Source of the DNA: Clostridium sp. CAG:138
GTDB taxonomy: Bacteria; Bacillota; Clostridia; Christensenellales; CAG-138
NCBI GenBank assembly: GCA_000435055.1
Contig: FR879677.1
Location: forward strand, 29,795-66,794
Length of the DNA: 37,000 nucleotides
Reading direction: 5' to 3'
Part shown: positions 1 to 7,305 of the stretch, in pieces
How positions within the stretch are numbered: the first letter of the stretch is position 1
Layout: the number at the start of each line of letters is the position of its first letter
The notes under the pieces: generated by a model
What the model saw: only the letters and a program-made list of their open reading frames with translations
Database searches by the model: none
What the model was told of the DNA's origin: nothing
Made by a program: the position numbers and the translations under genes

Positions 1-126
1 CGCGCCCGCAAAGGATACGAGCGCGGCGCGGCTGCCCTTCATTTTTCGGGAAAGCATTGCCGCCGCGGCACGCAGGGTCAAAAGGTTCATAAGGAAGTTA
101 TCAAGCAAAAAAAGCTCAATGTACAT
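1..126 (-). CDS. spoIIGA: SpoIIGA-like sigma-E processing peptidase, N-terminal fragment
   Basis: Reading leftward from an ATG at 126-124, 42 codons stay open to the window edge, so the 3' end is missing. The translation begins MYIELFLLDNFLMNLLTLRA and continues with a basic, alanine-rich stretch. This pattern (a first membrane segment with Leu/Asn/Phe, then Arg/Lys) resembles the start of SpoIIGA, the membrane aspartic protease that activates pro-sigma-E in the mother cell. The catalytic domain is outside the window. The nearest good Shine-Dalgarno on this strand is about 40 bases upstream, so the ribosome site is weak; no nearer in-frame standard start exists. The call rests on a short hydrophobic N-terminus and is moderate. 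Confidence 0.6.
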   Translation of the reverse strand, partial: MYIELFLLDNFLMNLLTLRAAAAMLSRKMKGSRAALVSFAGA

Positions 127-226
127 GTTTTTTGTGCAGCCGCACCGACCGAGGTGCAGGGGCTTCCTCCTTCCCTCCTTGCGGCGGACGGGGACGGGTG
201 TGCGCGTTCCGTATCCGCCTGAAGCT

Positions 227-260
227 ATGATAACACCGAAGGCGCGCCTGCAATGTCGAA
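227..260 (-). promoter_or_regulatory. Candidate Spo0A-controlled promoter for spoIIGA
   Basis: TGTCGAA on the plus strand at 254-260 matches the Spo0A box (TGNCGAA) exactly. Read on the minus strand this gives TTCGAC as a -35-like element, followed 22 bases later by TATCAT (232-227) as a -10. A 22-base spacer with a 0A box over the -35 is what is known for B. subtilis spoIIG. A weaker 5/7 box (TGTCGCT, minus strand) is at 274-268. Seven bases can match by chance, so this depends on the gene call next to it. Confidence 0.4.
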
Positions 261-367
261 GCAGGGGAGCGACAGGGGGAAAAGAATGGGGAATAAAGGC
301 CGAATGCGGAATGCGCCGCTTTGTGCGTTTTCCGCTTAAATATATTTGAAAAAACGGGAATAAACGC

Positions 368-396
368 TTGACAACGGTGCGAAGATGGGCTAAAAT
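368..396 (+). promoter_or_regulatory. Main sigma-A promoter of the S10-spc-alpha cluster
   Basis: TTGACA (368-373), a 17-base spacer and TAAAAT (391-396) form a near-consensus vegetative promoter. Transcription would start near 403 and leave a leader of about 280 bases before rpsJ. It is the only strong promoter seen upstream of the ribosomal genes. Confidence 0.85.
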
Positions 397-402
397 AGCA
401 AT

Positions 403-685
403 GTTCGCGACTTGGGGTGTATTATGCCTGCGCAGGTATAATCTCCACCCGACATGCTGACTTAAATTCGCGGACGTTTCCCTGCGAGAGGTTGCCGGTT
501 GCCAATCCGGGTAATTCACGCAGGAGGCTCGGCATGACCGAGCAGCCCGCTTTGCCGACCCGGGCAGAGCGAGCAGGGGCGAAACGCGCCCCGCCGTAAA
601 TTTTTATTATGAAAACGCACGGCAGGGTGTACAGCCCAATATCGAGTGCGGCGATAACCGCACGATACATCGAGAGGAGATAAAA
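403..685 (+). promoter_or_regulatory. Structured 5' leader of the S10 operon
   Basis: The leader holds several inverted repeats. The first is a long hairpin at 415-450: GGGTG with CACCC, then ATTATGCCTG (421-430) with CAGGTATAAT (433-442), including one G-U pair. The second is GCTCGG/CCGAGC at 527-543. The third is GGGGCG/CGCCCC at 576-592, followed after eight bases by TTTTT (601-605). CGCGA near 406-410 could also pair with TCGCG near 467. The shape suggests autoregulation by a ribosomal protein or attenuation; no named RNA family is recognised. The rest of the gap (127-367) holds the divergent spoIIGA control region. Confidence 0.5.
534..599 (+). CDS. Possible 21-residue leader ORF ahead of rpsJ
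   Basis: AGGAGG at 522-527 stands six bases before an ATG at 534. The ORF reads MTEQPALPTRAERAGAKRAPP and stops at TAA 597-599. It is inside the transcribed leader, and its last codons overlap the GGGGCG/CGCCCC hairpin (576-592) that precedes a T5 run. A ribosome finishing this ORF would cover that hairpin, which is the geometry of translation-coupled attenuation. The ribosome site itself lies at the edge of the GCTCGG hairpin (527-543). It could equally be chance: the peptide matches nothing I know. Confidence 0.3.
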   Translation: MTEQPALPTRAERAGAKRAPP

Positions 686-994
686 ATGGCAAACACAAGA
701 ATCCGCATCAAGCTCAAAGCCTATGAGCACAATCTCATCGACCAGAGCGCAGCAAAAATCGTCGATACGGCGAGGCGGACCGGCGCGAGAGTTTCGGGAC
801 CCATCCCCCTCCCCACCGAGAAGGAGATCATCACTATCCTTCGCGCACCCCACAAGTATAAGGACTCAAGAGAGCAGTTTGAGATGCGTACCCACAAGCG
901 TCTGATCGACATCCTTCAGCCTTCGGCAAAAACCGTTGACGCGCTGATGAAGCTCGATCTTCCCGCCGGTGTGGACATCGAGATCAAGCTGTGA
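686..994 (+). CDS. rpsJ: 30S ribosomal protein S10
   Basis: S10 sits in the head of the 30S subunit and also acts as NusE in transcription antitermination. The 102 residues equal the usual length, and the N-terminal KLKAYEHNLIDQSA and the C-terminal VDIEIKL are characteristic. The start follows GAGAGGAGATAAAA, a good ribosome site. It is the first gene of the S10 operon, about 280 bases downstream of the strong promoter, and its stop is followed 17 bases later by rplC. Identity is secure. Confidence 0.97.
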   Translation: MANTRIRIKLKAYEHNLIDQSAAKIVDTARRTGARVSGPIPLPTEKEIITILRAPHKYKDSREQFEMRTHKRLIDILQPSAKTVDALMKLDLPAGVDIEIKL

Positions 995-1011
995 TTTCGG
1001 AGGTACAAACA

Positions 1012-1638
1012 ATGAAACAGGCAATTCTGGGTAAAAAAATCGGCATGACTCAGCTTTTCCGTGAGGACGGAACGATGATCCCCGTGACCGTTGTTCTGGC
1101 AGGACCCTGCCCCGTCACTCAGGTTAAAACGGTTGAGCACGACGGCTACGATGCCGTTCAGATGGCATTCCAGCCCGTCCGCGAAAAACTCATCACCAAG
1201 CCCCAAATGGGTCACCTCAGGAAGGCAGGCGTTGAGGCTCACCGCTACGTTAAAGAATTCAAACTCGACGATTGCGCAAAGTACGCTGTCGGCGACGTTA
1301 TCAAAGCAGACACCTTTGCCTCCGGCGACAAGGTCGATGTGACCGGCACCAGCAAGGGTAAAGGATTTGCAGGCAACATCAAGCGTTGGAATCAGGCCCG
1401 CGGCAGAAAGACCCACGGCTCCCACTCCTATCGCGTTGCCGGTTCAATGGGCGCATGCACCTACCCCGGTGAGGTCTTCAAAACCAAGCACCTCCCCGGC
1501 CATATGGGTCATGAGCGCATCACGGTTCAGAACCTCGAAGTCGTCCGTGCGGATGCAGAACGCAATCTGCTCCTCATCAAGGGCGCAATCCCCGGTGCAA
1601 AGGGCGGTCTTGTTCTTGTCCGCAGCACGGTTAAATAA
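1012..1638 (+). CDS. rplC: 50S ribosomal protein L3
   Basis: L3 binds 23S rRNA early in 50S assembly and reaches toward the peptidyl transferase centre. The 208-residue product starts MKQAILGKKIGMTQLF, and carries the L3 signatures TSKGKGFAG and HGSHSYR. The ATG at 1012 is chosen because GGAGGT lies eight bases upstream; an in-frame GTG at 991 overlaps the rpsJ stop and would add seven residues without a ribosome site. Normal length for the family. Second gene of the S10 operon. Confidence 0.96.
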   Translation: MKQAILGKKIGMTQLFREDGTMIPVTVVLAGPCPVTQVKTVEHDGYDAVQMAFQPVREKLITKPQMGHLRKAGVEAHRYVKEFKLDDCAKYAVGDVIKADTFASGDKVDVTGTSKGKGFAGNIKRWNQARGRKTHGSHSYRVAGSMGACTYPGEVFKTKHLPGHMGHERITVQNLEVVRADAERNLLLIKGAIPGAKGGLVLVRSTVK

Positions 1639-1652
1639 GAGGAGGAACAATC

Positions 1653-2273
1653 ATGCCTAATGTAGCTATTTATAACATTTCCGGCGCAAAAGTCGGCGAA
1701 ATGGAACTCTCCGAAAACATTTTCGGCCAGGAGCTCAACGTTCCCGCAATGCACGCTTACGTCAAGGCTTATCTTGCAAATCAGCGTCAGGGCACTCAGA
1801 GCGTTAAGACCCGCGCGGAAGTTTCCGGCGGCGGCAAAAAGCCCTGGAGGCAGAAGGGCACCGGTCGTGCCCGTCAGGGTTCAACCAGATCCCCCCAGTG
1901 GACGCACGGCGGCGTTGTATTCGCTCCCAAGCCCCGCGACTATCGCATGAGCCTCAACAAGAAGCTCAAGAGGGTTGCACTTAAGTCCGCTCTTTCCGCA
2001 AAGGTTGCAAACGAGAAGCTCATCGTTCTCGATTCCATCGAGCTTCCCGAGCAGAAGACCCGCGCAATGGTAAAGGTTCTTGCGAACCTCAAGGTTGAAA
2101 AGGCTCTCATCGTCACTTCCGACGTGTGTGATACCGTTGTCCGCACCGCCCGCAACATTCAGGGCGTTGCAACCGCAACCGTCGGCACGCTCAACACCTA
2201 TGACGTTCTCAAGTACGATGCACTCATCCTCACCAAGGATGCGGTTGAAAAAGTCGAGGAGGTATACGCATAA
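1653..2273 (+). CDS. rplD: 50S ribosomal protein L4
   Basis: L4 has a globular domain on the 50S surface and a long loop that lines the peptide exit tunnel. The 206-residue protein contains the loop motif KPWRQKGTGRARQG around residues 65-80 and the following RSPQW. In gamma-proteobacteria L4 is the autogenous repressor of the S10 operon, so it is a candidate ligand for the structured leader here, though that is inference. An AGAGGAGG ribosome site precedes the ATG. The last base of its TAA is the first base of the rplW ATG, so translation of the two is probably coupled. Confidence 0.96.
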   Translation: MPNVAIYNISGAKVGEMELSENIFGQELNVPAMHAYVKAYLANQRQGTQSVKTRAEVSGGGKKPWRQKGTGRARQGSTRSPQWTHGGVVFAPKPRDYRMSLNKKLKRVALKSALSAKVANEKLIVLDSIELPEQKTRAMVKVLANLKVEKALIVTSDVCDTVVRTARNIQGVATATVGTLNTYDVLKYDALILTKDAVEKVEEVYA

Positions 2274-2569
2274 TGAACGCTCACGACATCATCATCAAGC
2301 CCGTACTCACCGAGAAGAGCTACGAAGCCATTCAGAACAAGACTTACGTCTTCATCGTTGCTAAGAAGGCAGGCAAAACCGAGATCAAGCAGGCTGTTGA
2401 AACCATTTTTGACGGCGTAAAGGTTGAAAGCGTCAACACCATCAACCGTCTCGGCAAGGTTAAGAGGCAGGGCCGCACCGAAGGCCGCCGCCCCTCCACC
2501 AAGAAGGCCTACATCACCCTTACGAAGGATTCCAAGACCATTGAAGCCTTCGATAACATGGCTCAGTAA
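2273..2569 (+). CDS. rplW: 50S ribosomal protein L23
   Basis: L23 lies at the tunnel exit and is the docking point for trigger factor and SRP. The 98-residue protein begins with the typical IIKPVLTEKSYEAIQ and has the basic loop GKVKRQGRTEGRRPS. Its ATG overlaps the rplD stop by one base (TAATG), with GAGGAGG about ten bases upstream inside rplD. Length is normal and the position between L4 and L2 is universal. Confidence 0.96.
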   Translation: MNAHDIIIKPVLTEKSYEAIQNKTYVFIVAKKAGKTEIKQAVETIFDGVKVESVNTINRLGKVKRQGRTEGRRPSTKKAYITLTKDSKTIEAFDNMAQ

Positions 2570-2581
2570 GGAGGAACAACA

Positions 2582-3415
2582 ATGGCAATCAGAAAGATTA
2601 AGCCCAACACTCCCGGTCAACGCTTCATGACCGTCTCCACTTACGAGGAGATTACCTGCACGACCCCCGAGCGTTCCCTTATGGAAAGCCTCAAGAGCAA
2701 CGCGGGTCGCAACAACAAGGGCAGGATCACCGTCCGCCATCGCGGCGGCGGCGCAAAGCGTCAGTATCGTATTATTGACTTCAAACGCAACAAGGACAAC
2801 ATCCCCGCAAAGGTTGCAACCGTTGAATACGATCCCAACCGTTCCGCAAACATCGCTCTTCTGCACTATGCAGACGGCGAAAAGCGTTACATCATTGCTC
2901 CTTACGGTCTTAAGGTCGGCGAAACCATCGTTTCCGGCGAAGCAAGCGACATCAAAGTCGGCAATGCGCTTCCTCTCAAAAACATCCCCGTCGGCACGAT
3001 GATCCACTGCATCGAACTGCTTCCCGGCAAGGGCGCACAGCTTGTCCGCAGCGCGGGCAACGCAGCTCAGCTTCTTGCAAAGGAAACAAAGTACGCACAG
3101 GTTCGTCTTCCCAGCGGTGAAGTCCGACTCATCCCCCTCGGCTGCAAAGCAACCATCGGTCAGGTCGGCAACATCGATTCCGTAAACATCAAGCTCGGTA
3201 AAGCGGGTCGCACCCGTCACATGGGCTTCCGTCCCACCGTTCGCGGTTCCGTCATGAACCCCAACGATCACCCCCACGGCGGTGGTGAGGGCAAATCCCC
3301 CATCGGCCGTCCGGGCCCTGTAACCCCTTGGGGCAAGCCTGCTCTGGGTTATAAGACCAGGAAGACCAAGAACATCAACGACAAGTACATCGTCCGCCGC
3401 AGGGACGGTAAGTGA
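2582..3415 (+). CDS. rplB: 50S ribosomal protein L2
   Basis: L2 is one of the most conserved 50S proteins and is needed for subunit joining and peptidyl transferase activity. At 277 residues it has the expected length. Visible signatures are GRNNKGRITVRHRGGG near residues 41-56, the C-terminal NPNDHPHGGGEG with its conserved histidine, and a basic tail ending RRRDGK. The start follows AAGGAGGAACAACA. It stands between rplW and rpsS. Confidence 0.97.
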   Translation: MAIRKIKPNTPGQRFMTVSTYEEITCTTPERSLMESLKSNAGRNNKGRITVRHRGGGAKRQYRIIDFKRNKDNIPAKVATVEYDPNRSANIALLHYADGEKRYIIAPYGLKVGETIVSGEASDIKVGNALPLKNIPVGTMIHCIELLPGKGAQLVRSAGNAAQLLAKETKYAQVRLPSGEVRLIPLGCKATIGQVGNIDSVNIKLGKAGRTRHMGFRPTVRGSVMNPNDHPHGGGEGKSPIGRPGPVTPWGKPALGYKTRKTKNINDKYIVRRRDGK

Positions 3416-3439
3416 TCTTTAGAAGGGAGTAATTGAAAC

Positions 3440-3721
3440 ATGAGTAGGTCAATTAAGAAAGGACCCTTTGTCAGCGAAAGGCTGCTTGACCGTGTTATCG
3501 CGATGAACGAATCCGGCAAGAAGTCCGTACTCAAGACTTGGTCAAGGGCATCCACCATCTTCCCCGAAATGATCGGTCACACCATTGCCGTTCACGACGG
3601 TAAGAAGCATGTCCCCGTATACATCACTGAAGATATGGTCGGACACAAGCTCGGCGAATTCGCACCCACCCGTACCTTCCGCGGTCACCGCGGCTCCGAA
3701 AAGGCAACACGCGGTAAATAA
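3440..3721 (+). CDS. rpsS: 30S ribosomal protein S19
   Basis: S19 is in the head of the 30S subunit, forms a pair with S13 and contacts the A-site tRNA region. The 93-residue protein opens with MSRSIKKGPFV and ends with the family motif GEFAPTRTFRGH and a basic tail. The ribosome site is GAAGGGAG, slightly longer spaced than its neighbours. Spacing of 24 bases from rplB and 12 to rplV fits one operon. Confidence 0.97.
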   Translation: MSRSIKKGPFVSERLLDRVIAMNESGKKSVLKTWSRASTIFPEMIGHTIAVHDGKKHVPVYITEDMVGHKLGEFAPTRTFRGHRGSEKATRGK

Positions 3722-3733
3722 GGAGGCGTAAAA

Positions 3734-4120
3734 ATGGCAACCAGATCCAAAATGAAATCACAGTATCGCAAGGAAAACGCTGACAGGCGTCCCCATGCGA
3801 CCGCGAAACATATCCGCATTTCTTCCCGCAAGGTAAAGATAGTTATCGACCTTATCCGCGGCAAGAGCGTTGAAGATGCAGAAGCAATCCTTATGTACAC
3901 CCCCAAGGCGGCTTCCGAGCCCACCCTGAAGGTTCTCAGGAGCGCGATTGCAAACGCCGTAAACAACCTCGATATGGACAAGGAAACCCTCTATGTTGCA
4001 GAGTGCTTTGCAAACCAGGGTCCCACCCTTCGCCGCTACAGGCCCCGCTCCCGCGGCAGCGCATCCCGCATCCGCAAGCGTACCAGCCATATCACCATCA
4101 TCCTGGACGAGAAGAAATAA
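3734..4120 (+). CDS. rplV: 50S ribosomal protein L22
   Basis: L22 spans the 50S and its beta-hairpin narrows the exit tunnel, where macrolides act. The 128-residue protein has the helix motif RISSRKVKIVIDLIRGK near residues 31-47 and the hairpin segment around GPTLRRYRPRSRGSASRI, where resistance changes occur in other bacteria; nothing abnormal is seen. An N-terminal stretch of about 20 residues before the core is slightly longer than in the 110-residue relatives. AAGGAGG precedes the ATG. Confidence 0.96.
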   Translation: MATRSKMKSQYRKENADRRPHATAKHIRISSRKVKIVIDLIRGKSVEDAEAILMYTPKAASEPTLKVLRSAIANAVNNLDMDKETLYVAECFANQGPTLRRYRPRSRGSASRIRKRTSHITIILDEKK

Positions 4121-4132
4121 GGAGGACATACA

Positions 4133-4783
4133 ATGGGACAGAAAGTTAATCCGAATGGCTTCCGAGTAGGCGTTATCAGAGATTGGAACACCCGTTGGTA
4201 CGCCAACAAGAAGGATTTCGCAAACTTCCTCGTTGAGGATAAGAAAATCCGCGATTACCTCAAGAACAAGTACTTTGAGGCAGGCATTGCGAAGATCGAT
4301 ATCGCCCGCGCTGCAAACAAGGTCACTGTCAGCATCCACACCGCTCGCCCCGGTATGCTCATCGGCAAAGGCGGCGTCGGCGTTGACGCCATCAAGGCAG
4401 AGCTCAATGCACTTGTCAACAGGTCCGTAAACATCAACATCATCGAAGTGCGCAACCCCGATGCAAACGCTCAGCTTGTTGCTGAAAACATCGCAGCGGC
4501 ACTCGAAAAGAGGACTTCCTTCCGTCGTGCAATGAAACAGTCCCTCGGCCGTGCAATGAAGGCCGGTGCAAAGGGCATCAAGATCAAGTGCGGCGGTCGT
4601 CTCGGCGGCGCGGAAATCGCGCGTACCGAGGGTTACAACGAAGGCTCAACTCCCCTCCAGACCATCCGTGCAGACATTGAGTACGGTTTCACCGAGGCAA
4701 AGACCGCTTACGGCCGCATCGGCGTCAAGGTTTGGATCTACAAGGGCGAAGTGCTTAACCGCAACAGAGCCAAGAAAGCTTAA
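4133..4783 (+). CDS. rpsC: 30S ribosomal protein S3
   Basis: S3 lies at the mRNA entry site of the 30S and has helicase function with S4 and S5. The 216 residues start MGQKVNPNGFRVG, carry the KH domain signature GMLIGKGGVGVDAIKAEL in the middle and the C-terminal motif ARTEGYNEGSTPLQT. Length is in the usual range. The ribosome site is AAGGAGGACATACA, and it is followed 14 bases later by rplP. Confidence 0.97.
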   Translation: MGQKVNPNGFRVGVIRDWNTRWYANKKDFANFLVEDKKIRDYLKNKYFEAGIAKIDIARAANKVTVSIHTARPGMLIGKGGVGVDAIKAELNALVNRSVNINIIEVRNPDANAQLVAENIAAALEKRTSFRRAMKQSLGRAMKAGAKGIKIKCGGRLGGAEIARTEGYNEGSTPLQTIRADIEYGFTEAKTAYGRIGVKVWIYKGEVLNRNRAKKA

Positions 4784-4797
4784 GGAGGATACTAACC

Positions 4798-5229
4798 ATG
4801 TTAATGCCTAAAAGAGTAAAACGCCGCAGGGTACACCGCGGACGCATGAAGGGCACCGCTCAGCGCGGTAACATCATCGCTTACGGCGAATATGGTCTTG
4901 TAGCAATGGAGCCCGCTTGGGTCACCAGCAACCAGATTGAGGCAGCGCGTGTTGCCATGACCCGTTACATGAAGCGTAACGGCAAAGTCTGGGTGGACAT
5001 CTTCCCCGACAAGCCCGTAACCGAAAAACCCGCCGAAACCCGCATGGGTTCCGGTAAAGGTTCCCCCGAATATTGGGTAGCAGTCGTTAAGCCCGGCAGG
5101 ATCCTTTTCGAGGTTGCCGAAGTTGACGAAGCAACCGCAAGAGAAGCTCTTCGCCTTGCAATGCACAAGCTGCCGCTCAAGTGCAAATTCGTTAAAAAAC
5201 CCGTCGAAGAAGTTAAAGTGGAGGGCTAA
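4798..5229 (+). CDS. rplP: 50S ribosomal protein L16
   Basis: L16 organises the A-site region of the 50S subunit. The 143-residue protein begins MLMPKRVKRRRVHRGRMKG and has the highly conserved RMGSGKGSPEYWVAVVKPG around residues 82-100. The first ATG (4798) is best placed after AAGGAGGATACTAACC; a second ATG two codons on is possible. Only three bases separate its stop from the rpmC start. Confidence 0.97.
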   Translation: MLMPKRVKRRRVHRGRMKGTAQRGNIIAYGEYGLVAMEPAWVTSNQIEAARVAMTRYMKRNGKVWVDIFPDKPVTEKPAETRMGSGKGSPEYWVAVVKPGRILFEVAEVDEATAREALRLAMHKLPLKCKFVKKPVEEVKVEG

Positions 5230-5232
5230 GCC

Positions 5233-5427
5233 ATGAAAAAGAAAGAATGGGAAAAGCTTCAGCAGCTTACCGTTGAAGAGCTTGTTGCAAGAGAGAACGA
5301 GCTCAAGGCAGAACTGTTCAATCTCCGCTTCCAGCATGCAACGGGTCAGCTCACTAACCCCATGCGCTTGAAGGAATGCAAGCGTGAGATCGCAAGGGTT
5401 AAGACCCTCATCAACGCACGCGCTTAA
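5233..5427 (+). CDS. rpmC: 50S ribosomal protein L29
   Basis: L29 is a small helical protein at the exit tunnel beside L23. The 64-residue product shows the family core ELKAELFNLRFQHATGQL and the C-terminal REIARVKTLIN. The start lies three bases after the rplP stop and its ribosome site (GTGGAGGG) is inside the end of rplP, so translation is likely coupled. Length is normal. Confidence 0.96.
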   Translation: MKKKEWEKLQQLTVEELVARENELKAELFNLRFQHATGQLTNPMRLKECKREIARVKTLINARA

Positions 5428-5445
5428 TAAAGGGAGGACATTTCA

Positions 5446-5718
5446 ATGGAAATTAAAAACGTTCCCGTCAGGGGCTATCGTAAGACCCGCATCGGCATCG
5501 TTACCAGCGACAAGATGGACAAGACCGTTGTTGTCGCCGTCAAGACCAAGGTACGTCATCCCCTTTACGGCAAGATGGTAAACCGTACCCTCAAAGTCAA
5601 GGCGCACGATGAGGAAAATTCTTGCGGTATCGGCGATACCGTTAAGATCATGGAGACCCGCCCGCTTTCCAAGGATAAGCGTTGGCGTGTTGTCGAAATT
5701 ATTGAAAAGGCTAAGTAA
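5446..5718 (+). CDS. rpsQ: 30S ribosomal protein S17
   Basis: S17 is a primary 16S rRNA binder with an OB fold at the back of the 30S. The 90-residue protein holds KMDKTVVVAVKTKVRHPLYGK and the segment GDTVKIMETRPLSKDKRWRV, both diagnostic. The ribosome site AAAGGGAGGACATTTCA is strong. Slightly longer N-terminus than the 85-residue relatives. Standard place between rpmC and rplN. Confidence 0.97.
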   Translation: MEIKNVPVRGYRKTRIGIVTSDKMDKTVVVAVKTKVRHPLYGKMVNRTLKVKAHDEENSCGIGDTVKIMETRPLSKDKRWRVVEIIEKAK

Positions 5719-5735
5719 GCCCGAGGGAGGAAAAC

Positions 5736-6104
5736 ATGATTCAACCGCAAACAAGGTTAAAAGTTGCCGATAACAGCGGCGCAAAGGAAATTATGTGCAT
5801 CCGTGTTCTGGGCGGTTCCTCAAGGAAATTCGCAAGCGTTGGCGACGTTATCGTAGCTTCCGTAAAGAGCGCATCCCCCGGCGGCGCAGTCAAGAAGAAG
5901 GATGTTGTTAAGGCAGTTGTTGTTCGCACGGTCACCGGCGTTCATCGTGAAGATGGCAGCCATATCCGTTTCGACGATAATGCAGCAGTCATCATCAATG
6001 ATCAGAAACAGCCCCGCGGCACCCGTATTTTCGGGCCGGTCGCAAGGGAGCTTCGTGAGAAGGACTACATGAAGATTGTGTCCCTCGCACCCGAAGTTCT
6101 GTAA
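5736..6104 (+). CDS. rplN: 50S ribosomal protein L14
   Basis: L14 sits at the subunit interface and is the site of RsfS binding in other bacteria. Exactly the standard 122 residues, starting MIQPQTRLKVADNSGAKE, with the central GGAVKKKDVVKAVVVRT and the terminal MKIVSLAPEVL. CGAGGGAGG precedes the start. First gene of the spc block, with no promoter or break separating it from the S10 block. Confidence 0.97.
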   Translation: MIQPQTRLKVADNSGAKEIMCIRVLGGSSRKFASVGDVIVASVKSASPGGAVKKKDVVKAVVVRTVTGVHREDGSHIRFDDNAAVIINDQKQPRGTRIFGPVARELREKDYMKIVSLAPEVL

Positions 6105-6116
6105 GGAGGTACATCT

Positions 6117-6458
6117 ATGAGCAGTAAGCTTAACATCAGGACCGGCGACACCGTTATGGTCATCACCGGCGACGAAATGAAAGATCGCGGTAAAACCGGC
6201 AAAGTGCTCAAGGTTTATCCCGAAGCACAGCGCGTTGTCGTCCAGGGCAGGAAAATGATCGTCCGCCATCAGAAGCCCCGTCAGCAGGGCGAAACCGGCG
6301 GAAGGCTTGAAAAAGAAGGCACGATTCACGTTTCAAACGTTATGCTCGTTTGCCCCAACTGCAAAAAGCCCACTCGCGTAGGTCACACCTTCATCGAGAA
6401 GGACGGCAAAAAAATCAAAGTTCGCACCTGCAAAAAGTGCAACAAGAACATCGACTGA
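6117..6458 (+). CDS. rplX: 50S ribosomal protein L24, zinc-ribbon form
   Basis: L24 starts 50S assembly by binding the 5' part of 23S rRNA. The N-terminal KOW segment reads GDTVMVITGDEMKDRGKTGKV. The C-terminal part carries two CXXC pairs, CPNC near residue 79 and CKKC near residue 107, forming a likely zinc ribbon. The 113 residues are slightly longer than the 103 of B. subtilis. The ribosome site is TAAGGAGG. Confidence 0.96.
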   Translation: MSSKLNIRTGDTVMVITGDEMKDRGKTGKVLKVYPEAQRVVVQGRKMIVRHQKPRQQGETGGRLEKEGTIHVSNVMLVCPNCKKPTRVGHTFIEKDGKKIKVRTCKKCNKNID

Positions 6459-6474
6459 GTAGGAGGAAATTACA

Positions 6475-7089
6475 GTGGCTAAGAAAGAAACAGCACAGGC
6501 TCCCGCAAAGAAGAAAGCAAAGCAGGAAGCCGCTCCGTTCACCGAGCCCGCCCGTCTCCGCCTGAAATATAAGGAGATCATTCCCCAGCTCGTTGAAAAA
6601 TTCGGTTATGAAAACCCCATGCAGGTTCCCAAGCTTGAGAAGATCGTTCTCAACATGGGTCTCGGCTCCGATAAGGACAACCCCAAGGGTATCGATGCGG
6701 CAGTTGAGGAACTCGGCATCATCGCCGGTCAGAAGCCCGTCATCACCAAGGCTAAGAAGTCCGTTGCAAACTTCAAAGTCCGTCAGGGCATGAACGTCGG
6801 CGCAAAGGTTACCCTCCGCGGTGATCGCATGTACTACTTTGCCGACAAGCTCATGAACATCGTTCTGCCCCGCGTTCGCGACTTCCGCGGTGTTTCCGAC
6901 ACCAGCTTCGACGGTCGCGGCAACTACGCAATGGGTCTTAAAGAACAGCTGATTTTCCCCGAAATCAACTATGATGATGTTGACAAAGTTCGTGGTATGG
7001 ACGTTATCTTTGTCACCACCGCAAAGACCGATGAAGAAGCAAAAGAGCTTCTCAGGCTTCTGGGCATGCCCTTTGGCAACAACGACTGA
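6475..7089 (+). CDS. rplE: 50S ribosomal protein L5 with basic N-terminal extension
   Basis: L5 joins 5S rRNA to the 50S and forms an intersubunit bridge with S13. The core from about residue 27 is ordinary L5 (YKEIIPQLVEKFGYENPMQVPKLEKIVLNMG region, then the central loop and the C-terminal LLGMPF). Ahead of it lie about 26 extra residues rich in Lys, Ala and Glu that the 179-residue relatives lack. The start is GTG at 6475 with TAGGAGGAAATTACA just upstream, so the extension looks translated; no alternative ATG with a ribosome site exists before the core. Total length is 204. Confidence 0.95.
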   Translation: MAKKETAQAPAKKKAKQEAAPFTEPARLRLKYKEIIPQLVEKFGYENPMQVPKLEKIVLNMGLGSDKDNPKGIDAAVEELGIIAGQKPVITKAKKSVANFKVRQGMNVGAKVTLRGDRMYYFADKLMNIVLPRVRDFRGVSDTSFDGRGNYAMGLKEQLIFPEINYDDVDKVRGMDVIFVTTAKTDEEAKELLRLLGMPFGNND

Positions 7090-7103
7090 GGGAGGATTTC
7101 ATA

Positions 7104-7289
7104 ATGGCAAAGACATCATTAAAAAACAAGCAGCAGGCTACTCCCAAGTATTCCACCAGGGCTTACACCCGTTGCCGTCTCTGCGGTAGGCCCCATTCCG
7201 TTCTCCGCAAGTACGGAATCTGCCGCGTTTGCTTCCGCGAACTCGCCTACAAGGGTGAGATTCCCGGTGTTCGTAAAGCCAGCTGGTAA
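7104..7289 (+). CDS. rpsZ: 30S ribosomal protein S14, zinc-binding type
   Basis: S14 stabilises the 30S head with S3 and S10. The short 61-residue form is the zinc-binding type, with cysteines C24, C27, C40 and C43 in RCRLCG and ICRVC; the long type without cysteines has about 89-101 residues. The end GEIPGVRKASW is the usual S14 C-terminus. The ribosome site GAGGGAGGATTTCATA is strong. It depends on zinc supply, as do S4, L24 and L36 in this cluster. Confidence 0.97.
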   Translation: MAKTSLKNKQQATPKYSTRAYTRCRLCGRPHSVLRKYGICRVCFRELAYKGEIPGVRKASW

Positions 7290-7305
7290 GAAGGAGGATA
7301 TTTCA

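Noticed and set aside
422..853. 143-codon minus-strand frame over the S10 leader and the start of rpsJ
   Set aside because: No start signals, no recognisable protein, overlaps the certain rpsJ gene and its promoter-leader region.
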